From Cristatella mucedo (taxonomy: Eukaryota > Bryozoa > Phylactolaemata > Cristatellidae): 60,000 nucleotides of DNA. The translations under genes were made by a program, and so were the position numbers. Each line of letters opens with the position of its first letter. The first letter of the stretch is position 1. Under the pieces are notes generated by a model. That model was not told the origin of the DNA. It was given only the letters and a program-made list of their open reading frames with translations, and searched no databases. Positions 12,901 through 21,800 of this stretch are shown here, in pieces. The stretch is from positions 7,749,501 to 7,809,500 of the forward strand of contig WPIO01000012.1 in assembly GCA_009760855.2 (NCBI GenBank), written 5' to 3'.

Positions 12901-13526
12901 TCCACACAGCCTTTTCTCTGTCCGAGTGCAGTATGAAATGTGCACGCGACTAAGGGCAACAGCGACGTGCTTTTCCAAAGTGCCCCAGTGGACCTGTCTT
13001 GTTTTTCTGTGTTTAGCTTATCTGTGCATGATCGAGCGAGTGTTTTACTGAGCGGGGGTCCTACTGACAAATAGCCCGAAAATGTGTGTGCTTTTGCTTG
13101 TTTGTCGTAGCATGGCAATTGTGTGCTTTTGCATACTTGCCTAAGCAGGATACCTTGCTTTGCATTAGCTATTGCTTATTGCTTCTCTTCCAGCAAGTTC
13201 CAAAGTGCCCAAACAGATAATTCTCCTAGGGCACTATACAGAAAACATTATTATTAAATCGATTGTGCAGAGCTGTGTATATACATTTGCAATTTGCCTT
13301 TTAGTATCTGTTACTGATTTGATGCCATTGTTTTGAGCAAGTCCTGACCTTTTTTTAGGAGACGACCGGTAACTATGGGCTATTGGGTGGATACGATGGG
13401 GGAATATGGCGACCGATGCAGCAACCCGGCCGCAGTACCATGGGGGACATGAATGGTAGCGATTATTCATGGATGCCACAGCCGTCTTTCAACAGTCGTC
13501 CCGGTAACACGAACGCCGACAAGTAA
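3508..13526 (+). CDS. Ser/Gly/Gln/Trp-motif-rich protein, 3' six exons (unrecognised)
   Basis: Six exons join with matching phases: 3508-3904 (ends phase 1), 5218-5301 (1/1), 5632-5947 (1/2), 8500-8729 (2/1), 8816-9057 (1/0), 13359-13526 (0/stop TAA). All have AG acceptors and GT donors. The product is low-complexity: a PPPY motif (WW-domain ligand type) and a Q/H run in the first exon, many Ser, Gly and Asn, and repeated short Trp motifs (TPWS, TAWC, SNWLP, SPWG, TNWS, SIWS, AAWAS, GIWRP, YSWMP). No folded domain is seen. I do not recognise the protein. Composition and scattered Trp motifs fit a disordered regulatory or RNA-related scaffold, but that is inference. The 5' end is not found; the open frame at 3508 implies upstream exons. 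An AATAAA lies 166 bp past the stop. Confidence 0.72.
3905..5217 (+). other. Intron between exons a and b
   Basis: 1.3 kb with no repeat or exon that I can identify with confidence. Confidence 0.5.
5218..5301 (+). CDS. Trp-rich gene, exon b
   Basis: TTATCTTGCAG acceptor and GTATGT donor; 84 bp, phase 1 at both ends. It encodes Asp/Ser/Pro-rich sequence with APDWDTPRPGYGS. A second frame is also open, but only this one joins in phase to both neighbours. Confidence 0.7.
5632..5947 (+). CDS. Trp-rich gene, exon c
   Basis: TTTCTTTTGTAG acceptor and GTACGT donor, phase 1 in and phase 2 out. About 105 codons: DDFTDISNQTAAF start, then LMPLRRHSSLG (a basophilic Ser site pattern), SNWLPPSLQQQ, HWQGL and a basic RRPAPIGSRP stretch. 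Confidence 0.8.
5948..7257 (+). other. Intron sequence (first part of the exon c-d intron)
   Basis: AT-rich intron without a recognisable gene. Short open frames here have no splice support. Confidence 0.5.
7258..7400. repeat. Perfect 60-bp inverted repeat with 23-bp AT-rich centre
   Basis: 7258-7317 and 7341-7400 are exact reverse complements over all 60 bases. The 23-bp spacer is itself an almost palindromic ATT/TAT run. No clear target-site duplication or matching repeat was found elsewhere in the window. It may be a fold-back element, a recent inverted duplication, or a replication/assembly artefact. Confidence 0.95.
7578..8305 (-). mobile_element. Decayed LINE-A copy (3' part)
   Basis: On the minus strand, a degraded form of the LINE-A 3' tail stem-loop (7580-7625) is followed inward by the post-RT region. 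That region includes the T-F-K-x-L-K segment and traces of the LHSxAxAYLSNL-like region. Several frame breaks. Confidence 0.65.
8500..8729 (+). CDS. Trp-rich gene, exon d
   Basis: TATTTTCAG acceptor and GTAAGT donor; phase 2 in, phase 1 out. It encodes VLNRSSSLVSG, a Gly/Asn/Ser run and an acidic end (FVDFDSQPMEADFAPLP). The last part alternates aromatic and acidic residues, a pattern common in short linear binding motifs (inference). Confidence 0.82.
8816..9057 (+). CDS. Trp-rich gene, exon e
   Basis: CTTTTTTTGTTGCAG acceptor; donor GTTAGC after CAG, phase 0 out. The 86-bp intron before it is typical in size for a compact invertebrate intron. It encodes ESWMRVGLHNG, IMPWQAG, then Ser-rich sequence and a dense Trp cluster (SPWGVTNWSIWST, AAWASGSS). 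Confidence 0.82.
9470..9870 (+). mobile_element. LINE-B 3' fragment
   Basis: It encodes the C-terminal LINE-B sequence: AELLQQFQPLRAL, DNTLAVPFFRLK, VGDRSFSSA and RLWNSLPRFLRND. It then runs into the 3' UTR that ends at the AACACCCA(C/T)A-type block. This closely parallels 17.66-18.08 kb. It lies in the last intron of the Trp-rich gene. Confidence 0.85.
10395..10590 (+). mobile_element. tRNA-derived SINE (family SINE-2), + copy
   Basis: It holds a perfect B-box-like GGTTCGAATCC at 10465-10475, then GCGATCCTTTATTGC and a tail with GGCTCTTCTGTCGCTAT. The same order of blocks occurs at 20.0 kb and 29.75 kb (minus strand). The head is too degraded to fold as a working tRNA, so it is a SINE rather than a tRNA gene. 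Confidence 0.75.
11340..12960 (+). mobile_element. Decayed LINE-A copy with internal inverted duplication
   Basis: Broken frames give I-A-N-K-N-I-S-L-A-S-G-S-V, a G-V/A-P-Q-G-S-V-L-G motif at 11930-11952, then SLYSPPF-like sequence and an H-F-x-A-D-G-T-Q region, ending with W-N-S-L-P-T and LKKNLKTYLF. It corresponds to pre-RT through C-terminus of ORF2. It is interrupted at the RT motif by a 39-bp inverted repeat. Confidence 0.75.
11916..12010. repeat. 39-bp inverted repeat inside the LINE reverse-transcriptase motif
   Basis: 11916-11954 and 11972-12010 are reverse complements at 37 of 39 positions, with a 17-bp spacer. The left arm encodes the GxPQGSVLG motif; the right arm is the same piece inverted, after which the LINE sequence resumes. 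Confidence 0.9.
13359..13526 (+). CDS. Trp-rich gene, terminal exon f
   Basis: GACCTTTTTTTAG acceptor, phase 0, reading to TAA at 13524-13526. It encodes NYGLLGGYDGGIWRPMQQ, DYSWMPQPSFN and ends in GNTNADK. The 4.3-kb intron before it is filled with LINE and SINE remnants. The clean frame to a stop just before the poly(A) signal supports this as the last exon. Confidence 0.82.
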   Translation, partial: ETTGNYGLLGGYDGGIWRPMQQPGRSTMGDMNGSDYSWMPQPSFNSRPGNTNADK

Positions 13527-13691
13527 AAGGTGTCAAGGAGGCATTTGCTATGCCTCCCTTTGCGTGTTTGTGTGACTAGCAAACTATTGTTTGGAGCTTC
13601 AGGCCACAGCAGTTTCGGTTGGCATGAGTCCTGACGTTCTTGTCACTTGGATATCTTCCTGCCACTCGGAGTGCAAGCTTGCACTCCTGGA

Positions 13692-13697
13692 AATAAA
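13692..13697 (+). terminator. AATAAA poly(A) signal of the Trp-rich gene
   Basis: Perfect AATAAA 166 bp after the TAA stop, in otherwise non-coding sequence. Confidence 0.7.
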
Positions 13698-13884
13698 AGT
13701 CATTGGAGTGGCCAGCACAGTTCATTCGCCTCATTTTAGTTGCCAATATTTGTTTCACCAAGTATTTAGCAGAAATGAAGTATAGCCATGATTAGCAGGT
13801 CATATTAGAGGCTTATGACCCAACATCTCTCGTGTCATTTTTATCTACATTAAACTAGCTAGGTCTACTAAGCACAAGCTTGAA

Positions 13885-15009
13885 AAAGCAGCACAATCTA
13901 GGCTTTCACTTCTATGCGGATGACACTCAGTTGTACCTATCCTTTGATCCCTCCCAGCCTTCGAGCACCTCAAATTCTCTCAACTCACTAGCTGCATGCA
14001 TTGACGACATCCGCACATGGATGGCAGCAAATTTTCTAAAACTAAACGATGATAAAACTAACTTACTTGTTATGGGCAAACCCAGTGTGATTCACAGATT
14101 GGAAAGGCTGACTCTCAAAATTGGCTCTGCCAGCATATCTCCAGTTGAATCAGCTCGAAATCTAGGTGTCATATTCCAAAGCGACCTCTCGTTAGACGAC
14201 CATATCAGCTCCGCAGTCAAATCCGCCTATTTTCAGCTTCATAACATTGCTAAAATTCGGGCTTGTTTAGATAAAGATACCACATCTAAGTTGGTCCATG
14301 CATTCGTGACATCCCGTCTCGACTTCTGCAACTCACTGCTTACTTGCCTACCAGCATGTGTGATCAGGCGATTGCAGCTGGTGCAAAACTCGGCAGCTAG
14401 ACTTGTCAGTCGTGAGCGTCGCAGTTGCCACATTACTCCACTTCTCGCCGACCTGCACTGGCTACCAGTCAAGCAACGGATTGACTTCAAGGTTTTGTCG
14501 CTCACTTTTAGGTCCCTTCATTCTATGGCTCCGGCCTATCTTTCAGATATACTACCCCATCAGGCCAAGCATCGTACCACCCGCTTTTCGGAATCCAACA
14601 GTCTAGAAATACCTCGTACAAACCTTAAATCCTTTGGAGACCGTGCATTTAGTTCGTATGCTCCCACAGCCTGGAACTCCCTCCCGACCTGCGTCAGAAC
14701 ATCCCCCGACCTGACCACATTTAAAAGGAACCTAAAAACACCTATTTAGGACAGCATTCAGTGGGTCCCTGTGATTCGTCCTTGATGTGCTTATGGGTGC
14801 TGACACTGTGCATGCTGCCGCTAACCACATTTGCATGCTGACCCTGTGCATGTCACCCCTAACCATATTATTCATTTTGTTTGTTTTTCAAGCATGATTT
14901 CACTTACCATTCAATTGCATTTCGCTTTGCAGCAAATGTAAAGCGCCTAGAGAGAGAGTAAGTTCTCTGAGGGGGCTTTATCAAGTGAATTATTATTATT
15001 ATTATTATA
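13885..15009 (+). mobile_element. LINE-A, 5'-truncated copy with 289-codon ORF2 remnant and full 3' tail
   Basis: The open frame to 14749 runs from within the RT (HNLGFHFYADDTQLYLSF, with the catalytic YADD) through the thumb (LKLNDDKTNLL, ARNLGVIF) and the C-terminal region (DFCNSLL, NSAARLVS, LHWLPVKQRIDFK, AYLSDILPHQ, AWNSLPT). It ends early with a stop where related copies read on (LFRTAFS). The 3' UTR carries the stem-loop GCGCCTAGAGAG...TTCTCTGAGGGGGC and ends in (ATT)n at about 15000. The family fits the L2/CR1 group of non-LTR retrotransposons. No endonuclease or 5' end is present. Confidence 0.9.
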
Positions 15010-15107
15010 CTAAAGATCAGGACTGACTGTTCATTGACAGGCATACGACGACTACCGTAGGTCGTACCAATCGATCCCAGCAAAGGCCAAGTCTAGCTTC
15101 TATACAA
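15010..15107 (+). mobile_element. Internal LINE fragment, left part (split by a nested insertion)
   Basis: 15059-15107 (GTCGTACCAATCGATC...) matches the sequence at 55.74 kb, where it runs uninterrupted into the segment that here resumes at about 15776. Confidence 0.7.
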
Positions 15108-15627
15108 ATATAATAATAATAATAATAATCATTATGCACTTAATAAAGCACCCTCAGAGAACTTAATCTCTCTCTAGGCGCTTTACATTTGCTGCAAAGG
15201 GAAATGCAATTGAATGGTGACTAAAATCATGCTTGATAAATAAACAAAATGAATAACAAGGTTAGGGGTGACTTGCACAGGGTCAGCATGCAAATGTGGT
15301 TAGTGGCAGCATGCACAGTGTCCGAACCCATAAGCACATCAAGGACGAATCATAGGGACCCACTAAATGCCGTCCTAAATAGGTGTGTTTTAAAGTTCCT
15401 TTTAAATGTGGTCAGGTCAAGGGATGTTCTGACGCAAGTCGGGAGGGAGTTCCAGGCTTTGAGAGCATACGAACTAAATGCACGGTCTCCAAAGGATTTG
15501 AGGTTTGTACGAGGTATTTGTAGACTGTTGTATTCCGAAAAGCGGGTGGTACGATGCTTGGCCTGATGGGGGAGTATATCTGAGAGATAGGCTGGAGCCA
15601 AAGAATGAAGTGACCTAAATATTGTGC
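15108..15627 (-). mobile_element. LINE-A 3' fragment (nested)
   Basis: On the minus strand: an (ATT)n tail, the stem-loop 3' end (15148-15185), then upstream the ORF2 C-terminus (SLHSLAPAYLSDILP, LKSFGDRAFSSYA, AWNSLPTCVR, TFKRNFKTHLFRTAF). The end of the frame, LFRTAF, is intact here, unlike the copy at 13.9 kb. Truncated at about 520 bp. Confidence 0.88.
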
Positions 15628-15775
15628 CGAGCTGGTTTGATCCAACGGATAAGGTGCTCGCCCCGACCAAGGTCGGGCTGAGGTTGTGGGCTCGAGCCCC
15701 GAGGCATGTGTGAAGTGCCTGAATAGGAATTAAGTTCTATTGTGGCGCTGTACAAATGAATTATATTTTATGTAT
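15628..15775 (+). mobile_element. tRNA-derived SINE (family SINE-1) with LINE-A-like 3' end
   Basis: The tRNA-like head has A-box-like sequence near GGTTTGATCCAACGG and a B-box-like GGCTCGAGCCCC. The tail GCCTGAATAGGAATTAAG...TGGCGCTGTACAAATGAATTAT resembles the LINE-A terminal stem-loop. The second copy is at 34.5 kb. Confidence 0.78.
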
Positions 15776-16210
15776 GCTGAATCACAGATACAGTCCAAAA
15801 ATGCTGATGGCGATCAACCATCTCTTCTACTGCTCCCATGTTAGCTCCTTACCTAATGATCCCCGTGTGATGATCTAGCTGATAGCTTCTCTGTCAACAA
15901 GAGACAAGATCAGGGAGTCCATACCTACGATGGCAGCATCCTCCCTGGAATGCTGTCCCTTAATTACATGCAGAACCTTAATGTCTACATTCAAGGAGGT
16001 CACTAGCGACCTCGTCCTGAAGTTCATAAAGAAGACAGTCATATAGACCCTATTCCCACTGTCCTGATTTTATGATACATGGATCTACTGCTGCCATGCA
16101 TAACTAACATTATTAATATGTCATTGGCCTCAGGTCATGTCCCAGTACCTCTCAAAAAGGCTGTTGTCATGAAAGCAACACTAGACCAAGATAACTCGAG
16201 CAACTTCTCC
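15776..16210 (+). mobile_element. Internal LINE fragment, right part (pre-RT region)
   Basis: It matches 55.79-56.1 kb and, more loosely, 1.84-2.2 kb. It includes a decayed version of the linker before the RT and the I-T-N-I-I-N-M-S-L-A-S-G segment typical of L2/CR1/jockey ORF2. It ends at a pyrimidine tract. Confidence 0.75.
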
Positions 16211-16272
16211 TATCTTCTCTCCTTCCTCCTTTCTCTTCTCTCCTCTCTTCCCTCCCCTCTTTTCTCTCCTTA

Positions 16273-16367
<95 letters not shown>

Positions 16368-16368
16368 G
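16205..16368. repeat. Polypyrimidine tract with (CT)n core
   Basis: Irregular C/T sequence grading into more than 40 pure CT dinucleotides (16277-16360). Confidence 0.95.
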
Positions 16369-16434
16369 GTGATTGATTATGGTGACCTATAAGGTTGTGT
16401 ATGCATCCTCTTAAGTGATCGTTGATGAATTCGC

Positions 16435-18108
16435 CTAAGTGGGCGATTTGTGAGCAAGCAGCTCATCCCCAACCACCTTGCTTCCTTGGGAAAAGGGATC
16501 GTCCCCAAGTCCTTCAAATCGGCAATCGTTAGACCTATTCTTAAAAAGCCTGGATTAGACACAGAGGTCCTAGCAAACTATCGTCCAGTTTCCCTTCTTC
16601 CGTTCTTATCAAAGATTCTTTAAAAAATTGTTGCTAAGCAGCTAGTTGAACATATTGAAAATAATGGAATGTCAGAAACATTTCAATCAGGTTTCAAGAG
16701 GCAGCGCTCTACTGAAACTGCTCTCCTTCGTGTTAACAATGATATTCTACGTGGCAACGACGACGGGAATGTCACTGCCTTAGCCCTGCTAGATATGTCT
16801 GCTGCCTTCGACACCATTGATCACGAAGTTCTGCTTGAAAGATTGAGAACAGCGATTGGTCTGGCAGACGAAGCACTGGCGTGGTTTAAATCCTACTTGT
16901 CTGATCGTGTTCAATCCGTGTCGTGTGGGGGTCAGGTCTCAGACATGAGAAGGGTCACCTGTGGAGTCCCTCAAGGGTCTGTACTTGGTCCCTTGCTGTT
17001 CTCCATTTATACGCAACCTCTGGGAAAAGTGATTAAGGCCCATGGAATAGGATATCACTTCTATGCTGACGATACTCAGTTGTATTTGTCTTTTAAACCG
17101 TCGGAATCTGCTGCAGCAACTGAGAAACTGAATGCTTGCCTTGCCGATATTCGATCCTGGATGTCGGAAAACTTCCTGAAATTAAATGACGATAAAACCG
17201 AACTGCTGCTCATAGGACACCCTAAGCGTGTGGCTGGATTAAAAGGCTTTACTGTTCTAATAGGTGATGCTATTGTGTGACCTTCACCACGTGCTCGTAA
17301 TCTAGGTGTCGTGTTCGACAGCTGCGTCAATTTCAAAAGCTTCATTCAGAAGACTGCCTCTACAGCTAGCCATCACATCCGATCCCTATCCAAGATTAGA
17401 AGCTGTCTCCCACAGTGGCTTGTAAAAAATTTAACTAGTTCTTTAGTTCTGTCTCGGCTTGATTATTGTAATTCCCTTTTGGCTGGGCTACCAAAGAAAG
17501 CTATTATGCCACCACAGCGGACTTTATATATGGCTGCAAGACTGGTCTTCAAGTCCCAGCGGTTTGAGCACGTGTCTCCTTTGCTGAAAGAGCTAGAATG
17601 GTTGCCGGTTGAGCAAAGGATACAGAGCAAAGTTCTTACGCTGACCCACAAGGCCCGCCACGGCTTGGCTCCTTCATACCTAGCTGAACTGCTGCATCAG
17701 TTTCAGCCTGTTCGCGCCCTCAGGTCCTGTGTGGACAATAAATTAGCTGTCCCATTCCTCCGCTTAAAGACAGTTGGCGACAGAAGCATTAGCTCTGCAG
17801 GTCCTAGACTGTGGAACTCGCTTCCACAATTCTTACGCAACGACATCTACTCTCCTGATGCCGACTATGGCACATCTTTTTCAGCGGTCCTGAACTGCCA
17901 CTTCTATGCTACTCACTACCTCAACTGCTCTCCTAACTCTGCTATGCTTCCCACTTTCTCTTTGTTGCGTGAGACGAAGTCTGTTGGCTACCGAATGCGT
18001 ACCGAAAGCCGCTTAGGCTGTGAGTGCGCTATACAAAACTCTCCTGCGTAACACCCACATGGTCTTTATGACTTTGTGGAGTTACTGACGCAGATACATT
18101 ACATTACC
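16435..18108 (+). mobile_element. LINE-B, best-preserved copy (RT to 3' end), two in-frame stops
   Basis: A single reading frame from about 16450 to the TAA at 18049-18051 carries a nearly complete [92 protein letters not shown]. The post-RT domain follows (ARNLGVVFDS, LDYCNSLLAGLP, LTHKARHGLAPSYLAELL, RLWNSLPQFLRND). The frame is broken only by TAA at 16621 and TGA at 17278. The 3' UTR ends in a TACATTACATTA-type repeat at about 18095-18106. The endonuclease half is missing. L2/CR1-group assignment is from motif pattern. Confidence 0.92.
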
Positions 18109-19259
18109 TGCCAGGCGGGCGGGGCGGCTGGGCAAGCTCATGGCTCCGGCTCGTTGCTCCTCTCATCGAGATCCGGCAACCGCTCTCAGAAGCAGCATCT
18201 ACTGGGATTCTCAGCAAGGATTAGTTGTTCTTGATATGCTACGTCTAAGCCAACCTCGCATGCTTTGGTCAGACATTAGCTCAGAGAGGGTAGGGCGAAC
18301 GCAGCCCACGTAAGCTGTCTGAACATCGGGCTGTTCAGCCTTTCCACCAGCACGCGTTCTCCCAGAGCATCCATCCAGTCGAACAGCATGCGTTCAATCT
18401 ATTCATGCGAACTATTCATTTGCACAGCGGTCGCTTAAGGCCGCGCGCACGCATTTAGCTCTCGGAGGGGTTACCAAGGATTTGGTGATCGGTGGTCTGC
18501 GCAGTCCGGGACGTCTGTCCAGCAGTGAATTCGCTCGCTGTGCAATCGCCGACCTAAGCAGCAGGCGTAATGGTTGCGGCTTGGCACCGAACTTGCAGCT
18601 ATGAACGTGCGCATCTATGTACTCATTTGGCAGTAATTCAGCTCGAACGCGTAGGTGGAAATTGGAAGCTGATGCTTAAACAGTCTTCGTGAAGCGGTGG
18701 CTTGCTAGCTCAGCCAAATTATGACCGCCGAGATATTTATTATTCATGGTTCTAGAATTACAAACACTAGGAAGTGGTAATGTAATAAATATTTCTTGTG
18801 CAGTTACACGATTGTTGAGCTCGATGTGTTGGGCTACGCAGGAATTGTACCCTGGCTCCTGGCCTAGTGCCTCACGGTAGTTCAACGGTGCCCTGAGCGA
18901 CGGACGAGAGTTGTTACGCCTTGGCTGATTCTAGACACTTTTAGCCTACGTCTTTGTTGAATAAAAATTCTCTACGCTATTGATACGGACTTTTTATCCT
19001 AAATTATGGGTGGTCTTATTCGCTGCCGCGCCCGCTACAGTCGGCAGATGTGCTTGCATAGAGGTGCACCTATGTCACTAGCAATTGTTCAAAGACTCAC
19101 CGTTTCATCGGTCTGAATCTCTCGTCGGTTGGGACCTGCAACTATTTTATGCCATCTATTGGCCTAGTTCGTTGTGGACGTGAGCATCACTAGGCTGTGC
19201 TTGTAAAACTGCATAGAGCGTCAAAAAAGTAGTCTCAAAAGTTCAGTGGGGAGGGAAAA
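18109..19259. other. Intergenic stretch, no gene recognised
   Basis: Moderately GC-rich start (18110-18200) and otherwise unique-looking sequence. No splice-supported exon and no repeat family recognised. Confidence 0.45.
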
Positions 19260-19418
19260 CACATTCACACACACACGCGAGAACGCACACACACACACAC
19301 AGACATACACAAACACTCGAACTCGCGTCCACACACAGACACACACTGACACAGACACACACACACACAGACACATGCTGGCTCGAGCAAACACAGGCAT
19401 GCACGCAGGCACACACAT

Positions 19419-19454
<36 letters not shown>

Positions 19455-19475
19455 ACACAAACACACATACATATA
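19260..19475. repeat. Interrupted (CA)n microsatellite
   Basis: Mostly ACAC runs broken by AG, TG and GC variants. Open frames here (Cys/Val-rich on one strand, Thr/His-rich on the other) are by-products of the repeat. Confidence 0.95.
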
Positions 19476-19929
19476 TTGGCAAAATTGGAAGATTTCTCGT
19501 AATGACACTGTAGTTTGTTTTAAGTCAATAGGTGCATTAGTTCTATTTATTGTGCTTCAGGTCGCATGATCCAGAGCTAAATATCGGGTACCGCCTCAGC
19601 TTTTAGGGCATTAAAAAAACGAAGTCTAAAGGCCCCAAGACTAGAGTAATTTTGCCACAATCAGAACGCAAGTTACAGGTGCTTGTCCTTGGAGACGCGT
19701 TAGCGATACTTGTGGAGCTGGCTTATTGAAGCACGCCTAGCGAGTCGCAGACGCTGCCTCGATACTCGCCGGTGGTGATGACTGTGGCAGTGCGCGAGGC
19801 AGCGACGAAAGACGCGAATACCATAATGTAACAAGTCCGTGCTACTTACACAGACGAGTATATTTCATAGCCCTAGAAGGGAGCGAATAAACAGCTTACT
19901 TTGACGCACAAAGTAAAATATACTGGTTC

Positions 19930-20115
19930 AAAAAGCCGAATAGGCGGCCATTTGTGAGCTCGCGCGTTTCTCGCGGAAGCGAACGCCTTCAAGCCGCGGC
20001 TTGCAGTTGGCAATAAAGGATCGCACAGCTACAGGATTCGAACCCACGACCTTGGCCTTAAAGAGAGAGCGCCTTACCCCTGGGCTATCACAGCATAGTT
20101 TCTGGAGAGAGGTCA
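19930..20115 (-). mobile_element. tRNA-derived SINE (family SINE-2), minus copy
   Basis: On the minus strand: a tRNA-like head with GATAGCCCAGGGGTAAGG (A-box region), GGTTCGAATCC B box (complement at 20034-20044), then GCGATCCTTTATTGCC. This is the cleanest head of the family in the window. The anticodon arm does not pair convincingly. Confidence 0.8.
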
Positions 20116-20834
20116 TACATCAGAGAAACATGCTTCGCAGTAATATTGGTGGCTATTCTGCCTCCGATGTTGTCCGAACTCATGGCGGAGCGTGAGTTTT
20201 CCTAACTCATTTCACAGGTTTAACCATTTACCCATATCCGATCCACCCCGCACAGGAACCTCGCTATAAACCTAAATTCTCAATCTAGCGCTTAACAAAT
20301 TGTTGTAAATTCCTTTGCCGTCCTTTGCTATTTTGAAACCAATAACTGCTGATCCGCTCAAAGGCTTTATTATGACATTAGACGCGAAAAGCTCTTATCC
20401 ACCTAATGGGCTCGATTTGTAACTCGGAACCGGGTTTGCAACTTGGAGTCATTGTTTGGCCGAACTTGAATGTTCGCAACCCGGATTGTTCGATTCCCGG
20501 GGCGTTTGCAACTCGGAACCCCACTTTCATTAGAAGCCCAAAGCACAATGCACTGACCAAATCTTGAAATCGTGTTTTCTCTAGATCTAAATTTTGATGA
20601 CTATCCGGTTTAAAATTGTTATCAATTACGAACAATAAGAAGAAGAATAGGTCGCTTGCATAGCGTTAAAAGAAACCCCAACTCTATCCGGCGCTTTGCG
20701 CTAAGCTGCTAGAGAGTCAATAACCAGCGTTTAGTGACATAATGCTTAGACTAGCTTGCAGAAGTTAACAAATCACACGCTTAGGCTTCCACACTAAAAA
20801 AATACACTCTGGGCCAGCGTTTCGTAAAACCTTT

Positions 20835-21357
20835 TATTATAAAGTTTTGTCGATCACTTTAGGTCCCTTCATTCTTTGGCTCCTGCCTACCTATCAGATC
20901 TACTGCCCCACCAGGCTAAGCATCGCACCCCCCCCCCCGCTTTTCGGAATTGAACTGTTTACCTATACCTCGTACAAATCTCAAATCCTTTGGAGACTGT
21001 GCCTTTAGTTCGTATGTTCCCAAAGCCTAGAACTCACTCCCGACTTGCGTCACGACATTCCCTGACTTGACCATTTAAAGAAAATTAAAAACGCACCTAT
21101 TAATGACACTATTTAGTCGGTCCTTGTGATTCGTCTTTTATGTGCTTATGCATGCTGACACTGTTGCATGTTGCCACTAACCACACTTACATGCTGACCC
21201 TGTGCAAGCAACCCCTAACCACGTTATTCTTGTTGTTTATTGAGCATGCCACCATTGACCATTTGATTGTGTTTCCTTTGAAGCAAATGTAAAGTACCTA
21301 GAGAGAGATTGAGTTCTCTGAGGGCGCTTTATCAAGTGTATTATTATTCTTATTAAC
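20835..21357 (+). mobile_element. LINE-A 3' fragment
   Basis: It covers the ORF2 C-terminus (F-R-S-L-H-S-L-A-P-A-Y-L-S-D, then S-F-G-D-x-A-F-S-S, frame broken by a C run at 20930) and the 3' UTR with the AGAGAGATTGAG...CTCTGAGGGCGC stem-loop, ending at an ATT-type tail. Confidence 0.85.
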
Positions 21358-21439
21358 CTACGGCAAGTAAAGCTCACGGAATCCTGCAACGGTAAGCATA
21401 CAAAGCATGCATGAACAAAAAAGATATGTTTACTGAGAT

Positions 21440-21800
21440 GAAGGGATTGCTGACAATAACAAATATATCTTTAGCTGCTACCCAATGAAGCAAGGTCATT
21501 GTTTGTAATGACCGTAGTCAAAAGCAAGTTCCAGACATTCGGTGCGTCCCCATTTAAGGGCTTTGTCACCAAACGATGTCAATTTAGTGCGATGGTCATT
21601 GAGATGACTTATGCTTTAAAGGTCTGACCGAGGATCTTGAAAGTGATTTGATGTTTGATAGGGAGCCATTGAAGGTCAGACGCAAGTGGTTTAATGTGTC
21701 AACTACGCTATTGACGAAAAAGAAAATCAACGTAAAACAGTTTTGCACCAGTTGTAGACAACAAGGGAAAGGGGCCTGGAGTCTTAAACAAAGAGAAGTG
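21440..21800 (-). mobile_element. Old LINE-A-like fragment
   Basis: The minus strand carries decayed post-RT sequence (L-x-L-T-F-N-G-S-L-S-N-I-K-x-x-S-R-S-S-V-R-like and the N-S-A-R-equivalent region). More diverged than its neighbour and in the opposite orientation. Confidence 0.55.

Noticed and set aside
19221-19569. Cys/Val-rich and Thr/His-rich open frames
   Set aside because: Pure by-products of the (CA)n microsatellite.
20000-20110. A functional tRNA gene
   Set aside because: The A and B boxes are present, but the acceptor and anticodon arms do not pair and the sequence continues into a repeated SINE body.
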